DNA of 64,000 bases from CAZMNY01 sp964635375 (GCA_964635375.1 CAZWOU010000005.1:1-64000); one strand, 5' to 3'. Counted from the stretch's first letter, positions 43,697 to 51,946 are shown. The notes: generated by a model from the letters alone, not told the origin. Numbers and translations are program-made.

Positions 43697-44770
43697 TCAG
43701 AGCTTCTTCAACTCTTCCGCGATCTGTGCGGGACTGGGGCGGTCGCTGTAGGTGGTTGCGCGGCGCGCGTAGCGAATCACGCCAGCCTTGTCGATGATAA
43801 ATGTTGCTGGGCGGTTACTGAGCTCAGTGTGAATCCGCATTTGAAAGGCGACGCCATACGTTGCGCTGACGGTCTGAGTTGGGTCGAGCAACAGAGGGAA
43901 ATTGACATCGGATGTCTCGAACCCAGTCTCCTTGAGCAGGTACTTGGCCGACCACGACTCGTGGGGATCAATTGCCAGCAACTGGGCGTCGAGCCCTTGG
44001 AGCGAGGCAAGCTTGTCGCGCAACTGCGCGAGTTGGCGGTGGCAGACGGGTCACGTATCGCCATAGATAAACACGAGCACGACAGCCTTCTTGCCTCGGT
44101 AGTCGCTGAGTCGGTGGTTCTTTCCAGAGATGGTGGCCAGCCGAAAGTCAGGCGCCAACTTGTCAATCTTCGCTGAATCGATTTGACCGTTGTCCCAGTC
44201 GATCAACGAATCGATGATGCCCCGATCCGCCGGCTGTTGCTTGCGTTCCAGGGCGTAGCCGATATGCCTCTTCGCGTCTGAATTTCGCTCAGCTGAACGC
44301 CTCGGTGCGAGGATCTTGCTCAGATCAGTGCCGCCCTGCATGCCCAGCGAGTCGATCGCATACAACCGTACGGCGGCGTTCGAATCATTTTTGATCGCCT
44401 GTATCAAAGGGTCGCGAGGGACGTGGGGGGGCAGGTAGCCCAATGTCTGGGCGGCCAATAAACGCGTCGGCGCATGGTCGCTCTTGAGCGCCTGAACGAG
44501 TGGGTCGACAGCCTGTTTGCCCGCTGCGGCAATTCCCTGCATCGCGATCATCCGAGATCGCCAAGTGCGATCGTCTTGCGACCTCATGTAGGCCCGTCGC
44601 CCGCTGCCTCCCCAGGCCTTCTCATCCCATTGCTCAGCAAACCACTTGAGCCACTGGTCAGTCGACCGCGGTTCGGCCGCTTGAGCAGGTAGCGGGGTTT
44701 GCCAGAGATTGCACATCAGCAAAACAAGCACGACACCACTCGTCCGCATCGTTGACTGCATAGATCCCAT
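43697..44770 (-). CDS. candidate selenoprotein: HEAT-repeat plus AhpC/TSA-like redoxin with in-frame UGA (UPVC)
   Basis: The frame 44770-44051 (signal peptide, HEAT-like repeats, redoxin start) ends at a TGA (44051-44053), but the same frame continues to a stop at 43697 with the rest of the redoxin. Residues: signal to about 30, HEAT-like repeats about 60-180 (RMIAMQGIAAAGKQAVDPLV, RLLAAQTLGYL), then APDFRLATISGKNHRLSDYR, VVLVFIYGDT, UGA (residue 240), PVCHRQLAQLRDKLASLQGL, and DPTQTVSATYG. AhpC/TSA and thioredoxin-type proteins have CxxC here, so UGA occupies the first Cys (UPVC). A hairpin, ucgcgc-aguu-gcgcga (44016-44031), begins 20 nt after the UGA, with its loop 26 nt away and G second in the loop, as in bacterial SECIS. 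Start could also be ATG 44761 or 44749. Alternatives: nonsense mutation or sequencing error. Would act in the periplasm on thiols or peroxide. Confidence 0.8.
44016..44031 (-). promoter_or_regulatory. candidate SECIS-like hairpin
   Basis: On the mRNA strand, 6-bp stem ucgcgc/gcgcga with loop AGUU, lying inside the coding sequence after the UGA at 44051-44053. Distance from UGA to the loop is 26 nt, and the second loop base is G, which fits the known bacterial SECIS range. Only one such hairpin is seen, and the GC-rich sequence makes hairpins common, so this is supporting evidence and not proof. Confidence 0.5.
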
Positions 44771-44852
44771 CGCTCCGGCAAAGTGATTCGGCCCGGCGAT
44801 CTATCCTACATGAACGCCTTTCATTATTCATCCACCAGGCGAGCAGTTTGCC

Positions 44853-44890
44853 AGGGAAGAAGGGGCTGCCGAGGAAGAAGGAGGGCTGCC
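44853..44890. repeat. imperfect tandem repeat of about 18-20 bases
   Basis: agggaagaaggggctgcc (44853-44870) is followed by gaggaagaaggagggctgcc (44871-44890). The wider spacer 44771-44956 has no gene. Confidence 0.65.
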
Positions 44891-44956
44891 AGGGAGTTGA
44901 CCATCCGTTTTGCGGCGTCGAAAGCTGTCGGCGGGCTTGTCGGCGAAAGGCGAAAG

Positions 44957-45026
44957 CACGAGCGCAAGGAGTCGAACCCTGTCGACCAGGTTTGGAAGCT
45001 GGCTGCTCTCCCAGGAGCACACTCGC
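44957..45026 (-). tRNA. tRNA-like element, anticodon CCA (Trp-like), possibly degenerate
   Basis: Read on the minus strand: acceptor GCGAGTG pairs with CGCTCGT (G-U wobbles included), D-stem GCTC/GAGC around a short 6-base loop, anticodon loop TTCCAAA with CCA, and T-arm CAGGG-TTCGACT-CCTTG. Odd points: only 70 bases, no base 9, and a C-C mismatch next to the anticodon loop, which would make the loop nine bases. It is either an unusual tRNA-Trp or a decayed copy; it closes the tRNA cluster. Confidence 0.45.
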
Positions 45027-45058
45027 ATTCGGATAGGACTCGTCACAATCGATCTCAG

Positions 45059-45132
45059 TCAGGACGGCTGGATTTGAACCAGCGATCTCGTGCTCCCAAG
45101 GCACGCGGAATGCCAAACTTTCCCACGTCCTG
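45059..45132 (-). tRNA. tRNA-Pro (UGG)
   Basis: 74 bases. Acceptor CAGGACG/CGTCCTG with C1-G72 (usual for tRNA-Pro) and discriminator A. D-stem GGAA/TTCC. Anticodon stem CGTGC/GCACG around loop CTTGGGA, anticodon TGG. T-arm GCTGG-TTCAAAT-CCAGC. All stems perfect. Confidence 0.93.
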
Positions 45133-45140
45133 AAATCAAG

Positions 45141-45212
45141 AGCGCCCAGCGGGAATTGAACCCACACTTCCGCCATGGCAAGGCAGCAGGCTAGCCGTTA
45201 CATCATGGGCGC
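45141..45212 (-). tRNA. tRNA-Gly (GCC)
   Basis: 72 bases. Acceptor GCGCCCA/TGGGCGC, discriminator T. Anticodon stem CTGCC/GGCGG around loop TTGCCAT, anticodon GCC. T-arm with TTCAATT loop and a GC-rich stem. The D-arm (ATG...CCT region) is weakly paired with at least one mismatch, so the D-stem may be short. Confidence 0.82.
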
Positions 45213-45259
45213 TTGAAACGAAAGTTGCTCAAGAGAAGAACCGTTCGCTCAGCAAGCAG

Positions 45260-45331
45260 AGCACCGGGCGGGAGTCGAACCCGCGTAGCCGCTTTACAAG
45301 AGCGGTGTCTTAGCCGCTAGACGACCAGTGC
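45260..45331 (-). tRNA. tRNA-Thr (UGU)
   Basis: 72 bases. Acceptor GCACTGG/CCGGTGC with one T-G wobble, discriminator T. D-stem GTCT/AGAC with loop AGCGGCTA. Anticodon stem CCGCT/AGCGG around loop CTTGTAA, anticodon TGT. T-arm GCGGG-TTCGACT-CCCGC. It is the first of a minus-strand run of Thr, Gly, Pro and a Trp-like element. Confidence 0.93.
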
Positions 45332-45786
45332 TTCGTTAAGTTGGAAGTGGGCTGACGGAATAGCTCAACTGCGCGTTGCCTTGGGCGCAAACGCAAAAAC
45401 CCGGTACCGCGTTTTGCGACACCGGGCTGGCACGACCGTCGGTTCTAGCCAAGTGTCACATTCGCAATGGCAGCGTCACCGTATTGGGCCACTCGCCTGC
45501 CGGGCCGCTATTGGCGATTGGTGTGAATCTCGACCAGAAAGACAACATGTTTCGCTTCCTCTGTCCGCGCGGCCCAAGCCGCCGCTCGAGTTACTTGGTT
45601 GTTCTGTAGGTTTAGACGGCATGCATTTGAAAAGGTTCGCTAGATTCTCGGTTGCGTTGGAACCGCAAAATCAGCTCGGCCAGTTGTGACAGTGGAGCCG
45701 ATTGAAGATAGATGCTACGGTCTGTTGAGACGACTAGCGTCTTTTGCGAATCCTCATTTGTGTCCTTCTGCGGAGCCTGTAAGACC
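45332..45786. other. intergenic region between tRNA-Thr and rbsK
   Basis: Contains the orphan terminator above. A minus-strand 30-codon frame (from about 45548, AGAGGA upstream) and plus-strand open frames are too short or too unlike proteins to call. It may hold a small RNA ending at the terminator. Confidence 0.4.
45395..45426 (-). terminator. intrinsic terminator, minus strand, without an obvious upstream gene
   Basis: On the minus strand, cccggt...accggg with an inner CGC/GCG pair and an AAAAC loop is followed by TTTTT. It lies 64 bases upstream of the tRNA-Thr gene. The only minus-strand frame above it with a good ribosome binding site (GAGGA before ATG at about 45548) is a 30-codon peptide. 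Confidence 0.6.
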
Positions 45787-46728
45787 GTGTCCCCTACGCA
45801 ACCAGCGATTACCGTCATCGGTTCGATCAACATGGACTTGGTGATTCGCTGCCGATCCTTGCCGCTGCCCGGTGAAACGGTGCTGGCGGAATCGACAGCC
45901 GAGGTTTGCGGAGGCAAGGGCGCCAACCAAGCTGTGGCGGCGGCCCAGGCGGGAGGGAATGTCACGATGATCGGACGTGTCGGCGACGACGCGTTTGGAG
46001 AACGCTTGGTCAGCAACTTGAGACAAGCCGATGTGCGAACTCAATTCGTCAAACCTACGGTCGCTTGCCCAAGTGGGCTCGCCATCGTGGCGGTTGAGCA
46101 GAGCAGCCAGAATTCGATCATCGTTGTTGCAGGCGCAAATGGGCGGATGACCGCTGCTGACGTCGAGTCCGCTCGAACCGTAATTGAATCGAGCGACATT
46201 CTTCTGTTGCAACTGGAGATCCCCACCCCAGCAGTTGTCCGCGCCGTTGGGATTGGCCGCGAAGCAGGCGTGCGAGTGATTCTTGATCCGGCCCCTGCGC
46301 CGAGCGATTGGCCGCCCACTCTGTTCAATGTGGACTTACTCTGCCCCAACAAGTCAGAAGCTGCCGCCATCCTCGGCACATCGGCCGAAGCGATCGACAC
46401 TGTCCATCAAGCCGAGTCGGCGGCGCGGCTGATCGCTCAGAAAGGAGCTCGGAACGTCGTCATTACGCTGGGCGAGCTGGGCGCCGTGTTGTTCGATGGC
46501 AAACGCGCGATGCGCGTAGCGCCCTACACGGTCGAGCCCATCGATAGCACGGCCGCCGGTGACGCTTTCGCCGGAGCACTTGCCGTCCGTTGGGCGGAAC
46601 AGGGCGACCTTGCAGAGGCGGTTGAGTTCGCCAATGCAGCCGGCGCCATCGCCGCGTCCCGTCAAGGCGCCCAACCCAGCATGGCTACGCGGGGCGACAT
46701 CGATGAACTCTGCAGCACAAACGAGTGA
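45787..46728 (+). CDS. rbsK: ribokinase (PfkB family)
   Basis: 313 residues from GTG 45787 (VSPTQPAITVIGSINMDLVI). A PfkB-family sugar kinase, with ribokinase the best fit: GSINMDLV, PLPGETVLAE, GGKGANQAVAAAQ (substrate and dimer region), the ATP site LGELGAVLFDG, and the catalytic Asp in DSTAAGDAFAGALA. It phosphorylates ribose to ribose 5-phosphate. The frame extends upstream to 45712, but those residues do not fit the fold. No transporter or ribose regulator is adjacent, so a different sugar is possible. It converges on the methyltransferase gene. Confidence 0.88.
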   Translation: MSPTQPAITVIGSINMDLVIRCRSLPLPGETVLAESTAEVCGGKGANQAVAAAQAGGNVTMIGRVGDDAFGERLVSNLRQADVRTQFVKPTVACPSGLAIVAVEQSSQNSIIVVAGANGRMTAADVESARTVIESSDILLLQLEIPTPAVVRAVGIGREAGVRVILDPAPAPSDWPPTLFNVDLLCPNKSEAAAILGTSAEAIDTVHQAESAARLIAQKGARNVVITLGELGAVLFDGKRAMRVAPYTVEPIDSTAAGDAFAGALAVRWAEQGDLAEAVEFANAAGAIAASRQGAQPSMATRGDIDELCSTNE

Positions 46729-46785
46729 CGCCGCGTCGCTCATGCCGGACCGAACATCGTTGTGGGCGAACCACCGTCGGTCACT

Positions 46786-48003
46786 TCACCTGCTTTGGGG
46801 ATGACGCGTCAGCAAAAGCGGCTTTGCCAACACACCTTGGACTTGCTCTGCCTGCCGCATGATGATCAGAACCCCGTCTTTGTCGCCTCGCAATTTCATT
46901 TGTCGCCGCACAGTTTCAGGATCAATATCGACGCCGCGTTTCTTGATCTCGAGCCGCCCGATCTTTCGATCGCGAAGTAACTGCCGCCATCGCTTGCGAT
47001 CGAAGGGAGCGTGCTCTAGCACCTCGAACCCTCTCAGAAACGGAGTTTCAATCTGATCGTCGCCGGTCAGATAGACAGCGCCCGCTGCAATTGTCGCTAG
47101 ACCATGCGCGTGGGCGATTACGCCGAGCAAGTGGGAGGCCAGCACGACCGAATGCGGGTCATAGAAGTAACGCCCGATCGTCTGGCGAATGTCTGGAACG
47201 AGGTCGGGCGAGCCCTCGATCGAGACGGGCTCGCGGTTCGACTCCGCCAGCGTCGCTTGATGCCGAACAGGGCCCGCGTCGACAGTGGACAAATCGCCGC
47301 ACCAGATCACTTGCTGCCGGCATTCGCGCGCGTTGCCGATCCACTGGCGAACATGTCGAATGCTGTCCAGTTGCGGAATGCGGCTGGCCGCCGCCAACTT
47401 GAGCGATGCGTTCGGGTTGAGCGCAAGCAGTCTCACAATCTCGGACCAACTGGGCGAGAACGAATCGACTTGGGTTGTCTTGCGACCAGCCGGCCGCCGG
47501 TCCGGGTCGATGTGCCAAGCATCAACCTGGCCCACATCGTAGTGCGCGGCATCTTCCTGCAGCACATCGCCGGCGGCACTGTTTGCCGCCAAGTTGGCTC
47601 GGGCGAATTCGGCCAGCCGAGGGTCCGCTTCCACTCCGCAGACCGAACCTGTTTTCGCAAGGGGTATGAGGTCGCCGCCAATTCCGCAGCACAAGTCGGC
47701 GAGAGAACCTCCTTGCGGGAAACGCGATGCCTTGTAGGCGCCGATCGCCTGATCCGAAGCTTGCTCAAGGCTCTTAGCGGTCAAGAACATTTCCTCGGCG
47801 CAGGCGAATTTTGAAGCCGCCTTGCGCCGCAGCAGGAGCAAGTCGTGGGCTTGCCCAACCAGATTGGCGGGAAAACGCGACTGCAGGCGCCGCTGATCAG
47901 CAATCGCAAGCAGGCCGCGCTCATCGCACTTCTGCCGCACTAGCTCAATCAGTTCCCGCCCTTGGGCCGACGTCAACCAGTGATGGTCTTCCAACGGTTG
48001 CAC
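46786..48003 (-). CDS. class I SAM-dependent methyltransferase with THUMP-like C-terminal domain
   Basis: 405 residues. The N-terminal 90 are helical (FPANLVGQAHDLLLLRRKAA). Then comes a Rossmann methyltransferase core: SLADLCCGIGGDLIPLAKTG is motif I, VCGVEADPRLAEFARANL the acidic loop, and VDAWHIDPDRRPAGRK the catalytic-loop region with DPDRR. The C-terminal third (FLRGFEVLEHAPFDRKRWRQ, LEIKKRGVDIDPETVRRQMK, RGDKDGVLII) matches the THUMP-like domain found in this bacterial family, so an RNA substrate is likely. No signal; cytoplasmic. It shares a strand with the sialate O-acetylesterase, only 15 bases downstream of that gene's stop. Confidence 0.87.
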   Translation of the reverse strand: MQPLEDHHWLTSAQGRELIELVRQKCDERGLLAIADQRRLQSRFPANLVGQAHDLLLLRRKAASKFACAEEMFLTAKSLEQASDQAIGAYKASRFPQGGSLADLCCGIGGDLIPLAKTGSVCGVEADPRLAEFARANLAANSAAGDVLQEDAAHYDVGQVDAWHIDPDRRPAGRKTTQVDSFSPSWSEIVRLLALNPNASLKLAAASRIPQLDSIRHVRQWIGNARECRQQVIWCGDLSTVDAGPVRHQATLAESNREPVSIEGSPDLVPDIRQTIGRYFYDPHSVVLASHLLGVIAHAHGLATIAAGAVYLTGDDQIETPFLRGFEVLEHAPFDRKRWRQLLRDRKIGRLEIKKRGVDIDPETVRRQMKLRGDKDGVLIIMRQAEQVQGVLAKPLLLTRHPQSR

Positions 48004-48018
48004 TCCAATCGCCAGCCA

Positions 48019-49524
48019 CTACCAATCGTCGGTGCGGAACGGCGAGGCGGGAATGCCCTCCCTGTTGTAGAGATTCGCGCCTTTGGGATTCATCGTGTAG
48101 CCGTAGCGAACCGCGACTGGTTTTGCCACCTCGGACGACTTGACCACGACCTCGTCACCGTCGATGACGGCGTTCGCCCAATGCCATTTTTTGTCGGCGC
48201 CAGCGATCGCGAAGCGTTGTAACACGCCGTTGGCAACCGCCGTCGTCGGCTTCAATCCATCCTTCTTCCCCACAATCAGACCGCTGCCAACATGGTCAAA
48301 TTGAAGGCGAATTGAATCGCCGTCCACTTTGTGGCCGCTGTACAACGGCCCGGCCGGCACGAGATCTTTCTTGCCATACGTCTGATGCAAAGCCCATTGG
48401 GCCAATCTCCATCCCACGTCTTGCTTATTCCGAGGATGGATGTCTTTCTCCTCGCCAATGTCCGTGATGACGGCCATTCCGGTGTGCCTGATATCCAGCG
48501 CATTTCTCTGCGCTTCACGAAGCTTCGCCCAACCATCGCCGCCTTGGGGATCGTCAGTCGGGGCCCGGAAATCAGCGAGTTGGACCCAATAGAACGCCAG
48601 GTCGGGATTGAACAACTTGCGCCAGCCCTTCACCAACGCGTGTTTCTTGTGGTAGTAGGACTCGCCTTCGTTTCCATTCGACTCGCCTTGGTACCAAATG
48701 CCGCCTCGCATGGCGAAGGGAGCGAGCGGGTGAACCATAGCGTTGAAAATCGCGGAAGGTTGCCCATGCTTTACCTTGCTGTCCGCGGTCCGGGCAGCAA
48801 CCTCGTCGGCCATCGACTTGAGCTCCGGGACGCTGCGAAATCCATCGAGTGAAATCCAAGGTTCGATCCGAGTACCGCCCCAATTGGAGCCGACAAGTCC
48901 GACAGGAACGTCCTTCAGTTCTTTCTGCAATCGGCGCCCAAAGAAATACCCCACCGCCGAAAAACCACCGACCGTGCCTGGCGAACAGGTCTTCCACTCG
49001 CCGGGACACTTGTCCTTGGTGATCGGAGACGTCGTGTGCCCCGGGACGTTGAACAACCGGATCAGCGGGTGATTCGCGTTCTCGACCTCCTGCTTCGCGT
49101 TCAAGGATCGCGACAATGACCACTCCATGTTGGATTGGCCCGAGCAGATCCATACTTCACCAACGAGCACGTCGTTCAAGGTGATCTTGTTCTCTCCGGT
49201 GACCGTCAATTTGCGGCCCTTGGCGTTCGCGCTCTGGGCGTCCAGCTTCACCATCCAACGGCCTTCGCTGTCGGCTGCCGTCGACTTCACTTGGTCGCCG
49301 AACTCTACTTTGACCGACTCGCTCGGCTTGGCCCACCCCCAAACAGGTGTGGGCATGTCGCATTGCAGGACCATCGAATCACCAAAAATTGACGCCAGCT
49401 CAACGTCGGCGCGAGCCCAATTCGTCGGACAAGCAGAAGCGACCAAGGCGATTACAAGAGCCACAAGACTCCGTCGCTGAGTTCGTGGCAGAAGGGGGGT
49501 TCGTTTCGTGGCGAGCAAGTTCAT
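48019..49524 (-). CDS. sialate O-acetylesterase (secreted)
   Basis: 501 residues from ATG 49524, with a signal region (LVALVIALVASACPTNWARAD). SGNH-type esterase motifs: VWICSGQSNMEWSL with the catalytic Ser, GSNWGGTRIEPW, and GGIWYQGESNGNEGESY. Other family motifs are DIHPRNKQDVGWRLAQWALHQTYG, and a C-terminal beta-sandwich (VKYGY-like) as in SASA proteins. It removes acetyl groups from sialic acids or other acetylated sugars. Differs in layout from the SASA-cytochrome fusion at 37394-40834, which has no C-terminal sandwich. Confidence 0.93.
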   Translation of the reverse strand: MNLLATKRTPLLPRTQRRSLVALVIALVASACPTNWARADVELASIFGDSMVLQCDMPTPVWGWAKPSESVKVEFGDQVKSTAADSEGRWMVKLDAQSANAKGRKLTVTGENKITLNDVLVGEVWICSGQSNMEWSLSRSLNAKQEVENANHPLIRLFNVPGHTTSPITKDKCPGEWKTCSPGTVGGFSAVGYFFGRRLQKELKDVPVGLVGSNWGGTRIEPWISLDGFRSVPELKSMADEVAARTADSKVKHGQPSAIFNAMVHPLAPFAMRGGIWYQGESNGNEGESYYHKKHALVKGWRKLFNPDLAFYWVQLADFRAPTDDPQGGDGWAKLREAQRNALDIRHTGMAVITDIGEEKDIHPRNKQDVGWRLAQWALHQTYGKKDLVPAGPLYSGHKVDGDSIRLQFDHVGSGLIVGKKDGLKPTTAVANGVLQRFAIAGADKKWHWANAVIDGDEVVVKSSEVAKPVAVRYGYTMNPKGANLYNREGIPASPFRTDDW

Positions 49525-49704
49525 CGATGTTCCTCGGAGACCCAATTCGGTGAGTGATTCAGTTTCTCAACTCCCACACGATAAGCCATCTGACAGGCGG
49601 ATGACAGTCACGGTGCAAGTCAAGGAAGGGCCTGGGGTTCGGTTAAGTCTCAGGGATTGCGGCACGGACGGTTCCCGCAAATCTGGACGTGTTCGCCTTC
49701 TCGC

Positions 49705-49914
49705 CTATTCTTGCCGCCCAAACTCGACAAGATACTCGCCATCGTCAAACTGAACCGTGTCGCCGTGCCGGAGTTGCTTTCTTCTTCGCAACTCGACTTC
49801 GCCGTTGACGCAGACTTCACCCGACTGAATTCGCATCTTTGCTTCGCCGCCAGTCCCGACGGCGCCTGCGAACTTGAGGAATTGGTCCAGCCGGATCGTC
49901 TCTTCCTCAGCCAT
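49705..49914 (-). CDS. small S4-domain RNA-binding protein (YbcJ-like)
   Basis: 69 residues from ATG 49914: MAEEETIRLDQFLKFAGAVG, then GEAKMRIQSGEVCVNGEVEL, RRRKQLRHGDTVQF. This is the alpha-L/S4 RNA-binding motif as in YbcJ/YaaA-type proteins. A longer frame to 50031 has no similarity. Cytoplasmic, probably ribosome- or RNA-associated. The stop is followed by a 180-base spacer before the sialate O-acetylesterase start. Confidence 0.85.
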   Translation of the reverse strand: MAEEETIRLDQFLKFAGAVGTGGEAKMRIQSGEVCVNGEVELRRRKQLRHGDTVQFDDGEYLVEFGRQE

Positions 49915-50241
49915 TGCACGACCTTCTTCTTGTTGCTGCCAACTGCGGAAAGGGAACAGTGCCAGTCCAACTCGTGCGGAACCAGCCACGCTGCCAACTG
50001 GAACGATGTTGCTCACAACCTTGTTCTTCACAACTCTGTGAAACTTTGCCGATTAGGTGGAATCTCTCGATTTTGACGATTATTCGGCCGATAACAAGCT
50101 CCAGACGCATCTGAAGAGGGAAGGTGCGTCTGAAAGGGAACGGGTGAATAGGGTAGGCCGACCATGCGCGAGTTTCGCAGGGGGGTTCTTCCCGCAAGTT
50201 GGGACACCATCCCTTTTTTCCAGGTGAGAAAGGAATTCGCG
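49915..50241. other. divergent spacer between S4 gene and Cys-rich lipoprotein gene
   Basis: About 327 bases with the start regions of two divergent genes. It includes the ribosome binding site AAAGGA of the lipoprotein gene. No RNA gene recognised. Confidence 0.45.
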
Positions 50242-50805
50242 ATGGTAGTTCGCCGAGTCATGCTGCTTTTGGCGGCGGTTCTAGTCTGCTTGCAAACAGG
50301 ATGCGCCAGCCATTTCTGCGCCACGGGAGCTTGTGGCGCGGTGCCGGGCGGCGTCGTGACCGAGTGCTCGGATTGCGGCGGTGGCGGCTGTGGATCATGC
50401 CTGGGCCGAGTCAAGTCGCACATCCATGCCGCGCTCACCTGTGGCAGCGGCTGCGGGGAACTGGTTTGGGACGAGTGGATCGACAACCCACCAGACTGCT
50501 GTGACCCTTGCAATGACTGCGGTCAATGGACCGGCATCCGATCGTGCCTGCCCAGTCCGTTCAACTACTGCAATCTCTGGGGCGCGCGCACAGGCGATTG
50601 CTCAGCTGGCTGCTCCACATGCACCGAGACAGTTGGCTACGTCGATTCGGCTCCCCTACAAAAGGGCGGCGTCATCATTGAACAGAAGAACACGACACCC
50701 ACGACGACACCGGCGCCTGAGCAGACGGTTGACGAGTTTGCTTTTCCTGCCGCACCGCCAACTGCGACGTCTCGCCCAGCGCGACGCGGCTACTTGTTTC
50801 AATAG
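50242..50805 (+). CDS. Cys-rich lipoprotein
   Basis: 187 residues from ATG 50242, with AAAGGA seven bases upstream. The signal sequence ends in a good lipobox, VCLQTGCASHF. The mature part has more than 20 Cys, in clusters such as CSDCGGGGCGSC, CGSGCGELVW, CCDPCNDCG and CSAGCSTCTETVGY. Many pairs are CxxC or CC, so it may bind metal or form many disulfides in the cell envelope. The C-terminal 50 residues are low complexity (Thr/Pro). I know CGELVWDEW...DPPDCCDPC-like proteins from planctomycetes but no function. Confidence 0.75.
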   Translation: MVVRRVMLLLAAVLVCLQTGCASHFCATGACGAVPGGVVTECSDCGGGGCGSCLGRVKSHIHAALTCGSGCGELVWDEWIDNPPDCCDPCNDCGQWTGIRSCLPSPFNYCNLWGARTGDCSAGCSTCTETVGYVDSAPLQKGGVIIEQKNTTPTTTPAPEQTVDEFAFPAAPPTATSRPARRGYLFQ

Positions 50806-50809
50806 CAAC

Positions 50810-51517
50810 TCAGAACAAATCTCGCTGAATTCTCAAACAAGCTTCGTCGTCATGTCGAACGTTGTTCACGCGCGTGCTGATCGAATTCATCGCCATCTCG
50901 TCGCTCGAGAACGGCTTGAGCATCTGTTGGAGCGGCTCGCGGCATTCGAATTCCGGATCGAGCCATAAATCGTAGCTATCCTCGGGCAAAATCACTGGCA
51001 TGCGGTCGTGAATGTCGCAGGTCAAGGCGTTGGCGTCCGTTGTGATTACGGTGCACGTTTCGATAGGCGGCGATTCTCTCTCGGCGCTCTCAGACTCGCA
51101 CGACTCTTCTTTGCCGCGCCAGCTTTCCCATAGACCGGCGAAGGCGAAAGGGCGATCATCGATCATGTGAATATGAAACGGTCGCTTCTCGTTGCCGATC
51201 TTCTTCCACTCGATGTAGCCATCGGCAAGGACCAGGCAGCGGCGACGTTTGAACGCCGACCGAAAGGCCGGCTTCTCCGCCACGGTTTCGCCGCGTGAAT
51301 TGATCATCCGGCTGCCAATCGACAGGTCCTTGGCCCATGACGGCACGAGTCCCCAGCGAATCGCGGACGCGACGCGTTTCGAGTCGATCACCCTCACCAC
51401 GGCCACGCTCTGCGTCGGCGCTATGTTAAAGCGCAGCGACATCTGCGGCGCCGACTCCAACCGAAACTGGTCGACGAGCAGACTCATTGGCGTCCGCAAA
51501 GTGAACCGTCCGCACAT
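50810..51517 (-). CDS. SOS response-associated peptidase (YedK/SRAP)
   Basis: 235 residues from ATG 51517, chosen so that Cys2 (MCGRFTLR) becomes the catalytic N-terminal Cys. RFNIAPTQSVAVVR, IRWGLVPSWAKD, NSRGETVAEKPAFR and CLVLADGYIEWKK follow, and a conserved His is in ITTDANALTCDIHDRMPVIL. SRAP proteins crosslink to abasic DNA through Cys2 and help shield it. The frame extends to 51619 but would bury the Cys. Convergent with the Cys-rich lipoprotein gene (4 bases between stops). Confidence 0.92.
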   Translation of the reverse strand: MCGRFTLRTPMSLLVDQFRLESAPQMSLRFNIAPTQSVAVVRVIDSKRVASAIRWGLVPSWAKDLSIGSRMINSRGETVAEKPAFRSAFKRRRCLVLADGYIEWKKIGNEKRPFHIHMIDDRPFAFAGLWESWRGKEESCESESAERESPPIETCTVITTDANALTCDIHDRMPVILPEDSYDLWLDPEFECREPLQQMLKPFSSDEMAMNSISTRVNNVRHDDEACLRIQRDLF

Positions 51518-51662
51518 GGGCCCATTCGCTTTCCCTGAGGGATCTGAACACCTGCCAACTCGGCGGCCTGCAAGGTATCGGCGGCCTGCACTGTAGCTGA
51601 ACGCAGCTTGGCGATTCAACTATCGGGCCGGCAGATTGCCCAATTCGCCAGCGCCGACACCA

Positions 51663-51694
51663 TTTCTTGGCGAGCACCTCTCTTTCTTGGCGAG
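51663..51694. repeat. 12-base direct repeat, two copies
   Basis: tttcttggcgag at 51663-51674 and 51683-51694, period 20, in the spacer between the SRAP gene and the large secreted-protein gene. Confidence 0.7.
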
Positions 51695-51836
51695 TATCTC
51701 GCTCGCCTGCAAGACGTGGGCAAGGCAGGGCGTTTACGAGAATAGGGCAAGGAAGGTCGGCGCGATCGCTAAAATAATTCGGTCCCAATCGAGAGTCCCG
51801 ATCACATTCGTCTGGCTTTGGGGCAGGAGGCGTGTA

Positions 51837-51842
51837 TATAAT
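51837..51842 (+). promoter_or_regulatory. possible -10 box TATAAT upstream of the large secreted-protein gene
   Basis: TATAAT at 51837-51842 is a perfect match to the vegetative -10 box, about 105 bases before the gene. I see no good -35 at the right distance. The spacer 51518-51946 is about 430 bases and otherwise holds only the 12-base repeat. Confidence 0.35.
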
Positions 51843-51946
51843 CCCGCCCCTCTCGTTTCCTAATCAGCGCGTAGATGGACAGCATGTTCGGACAAGGAAG
51901 TCCGCAACTCGGCAGGCTCAACCTTCATGCCGCCAGGACCAGCAGG

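Noticed and set aside
44051..44053. two separate genes instead of read-through at the UGA
   Set aside because: The redoxin fold would be cut in its active-site motif, and the second part has no start with a ribosome binding site directly before the conserved residues.
47104..47814. 236-residue plus-strand frame
   Set aside because: Antisense to the THUMP-like methyltransferase; no start signal and no protein-like pattern.
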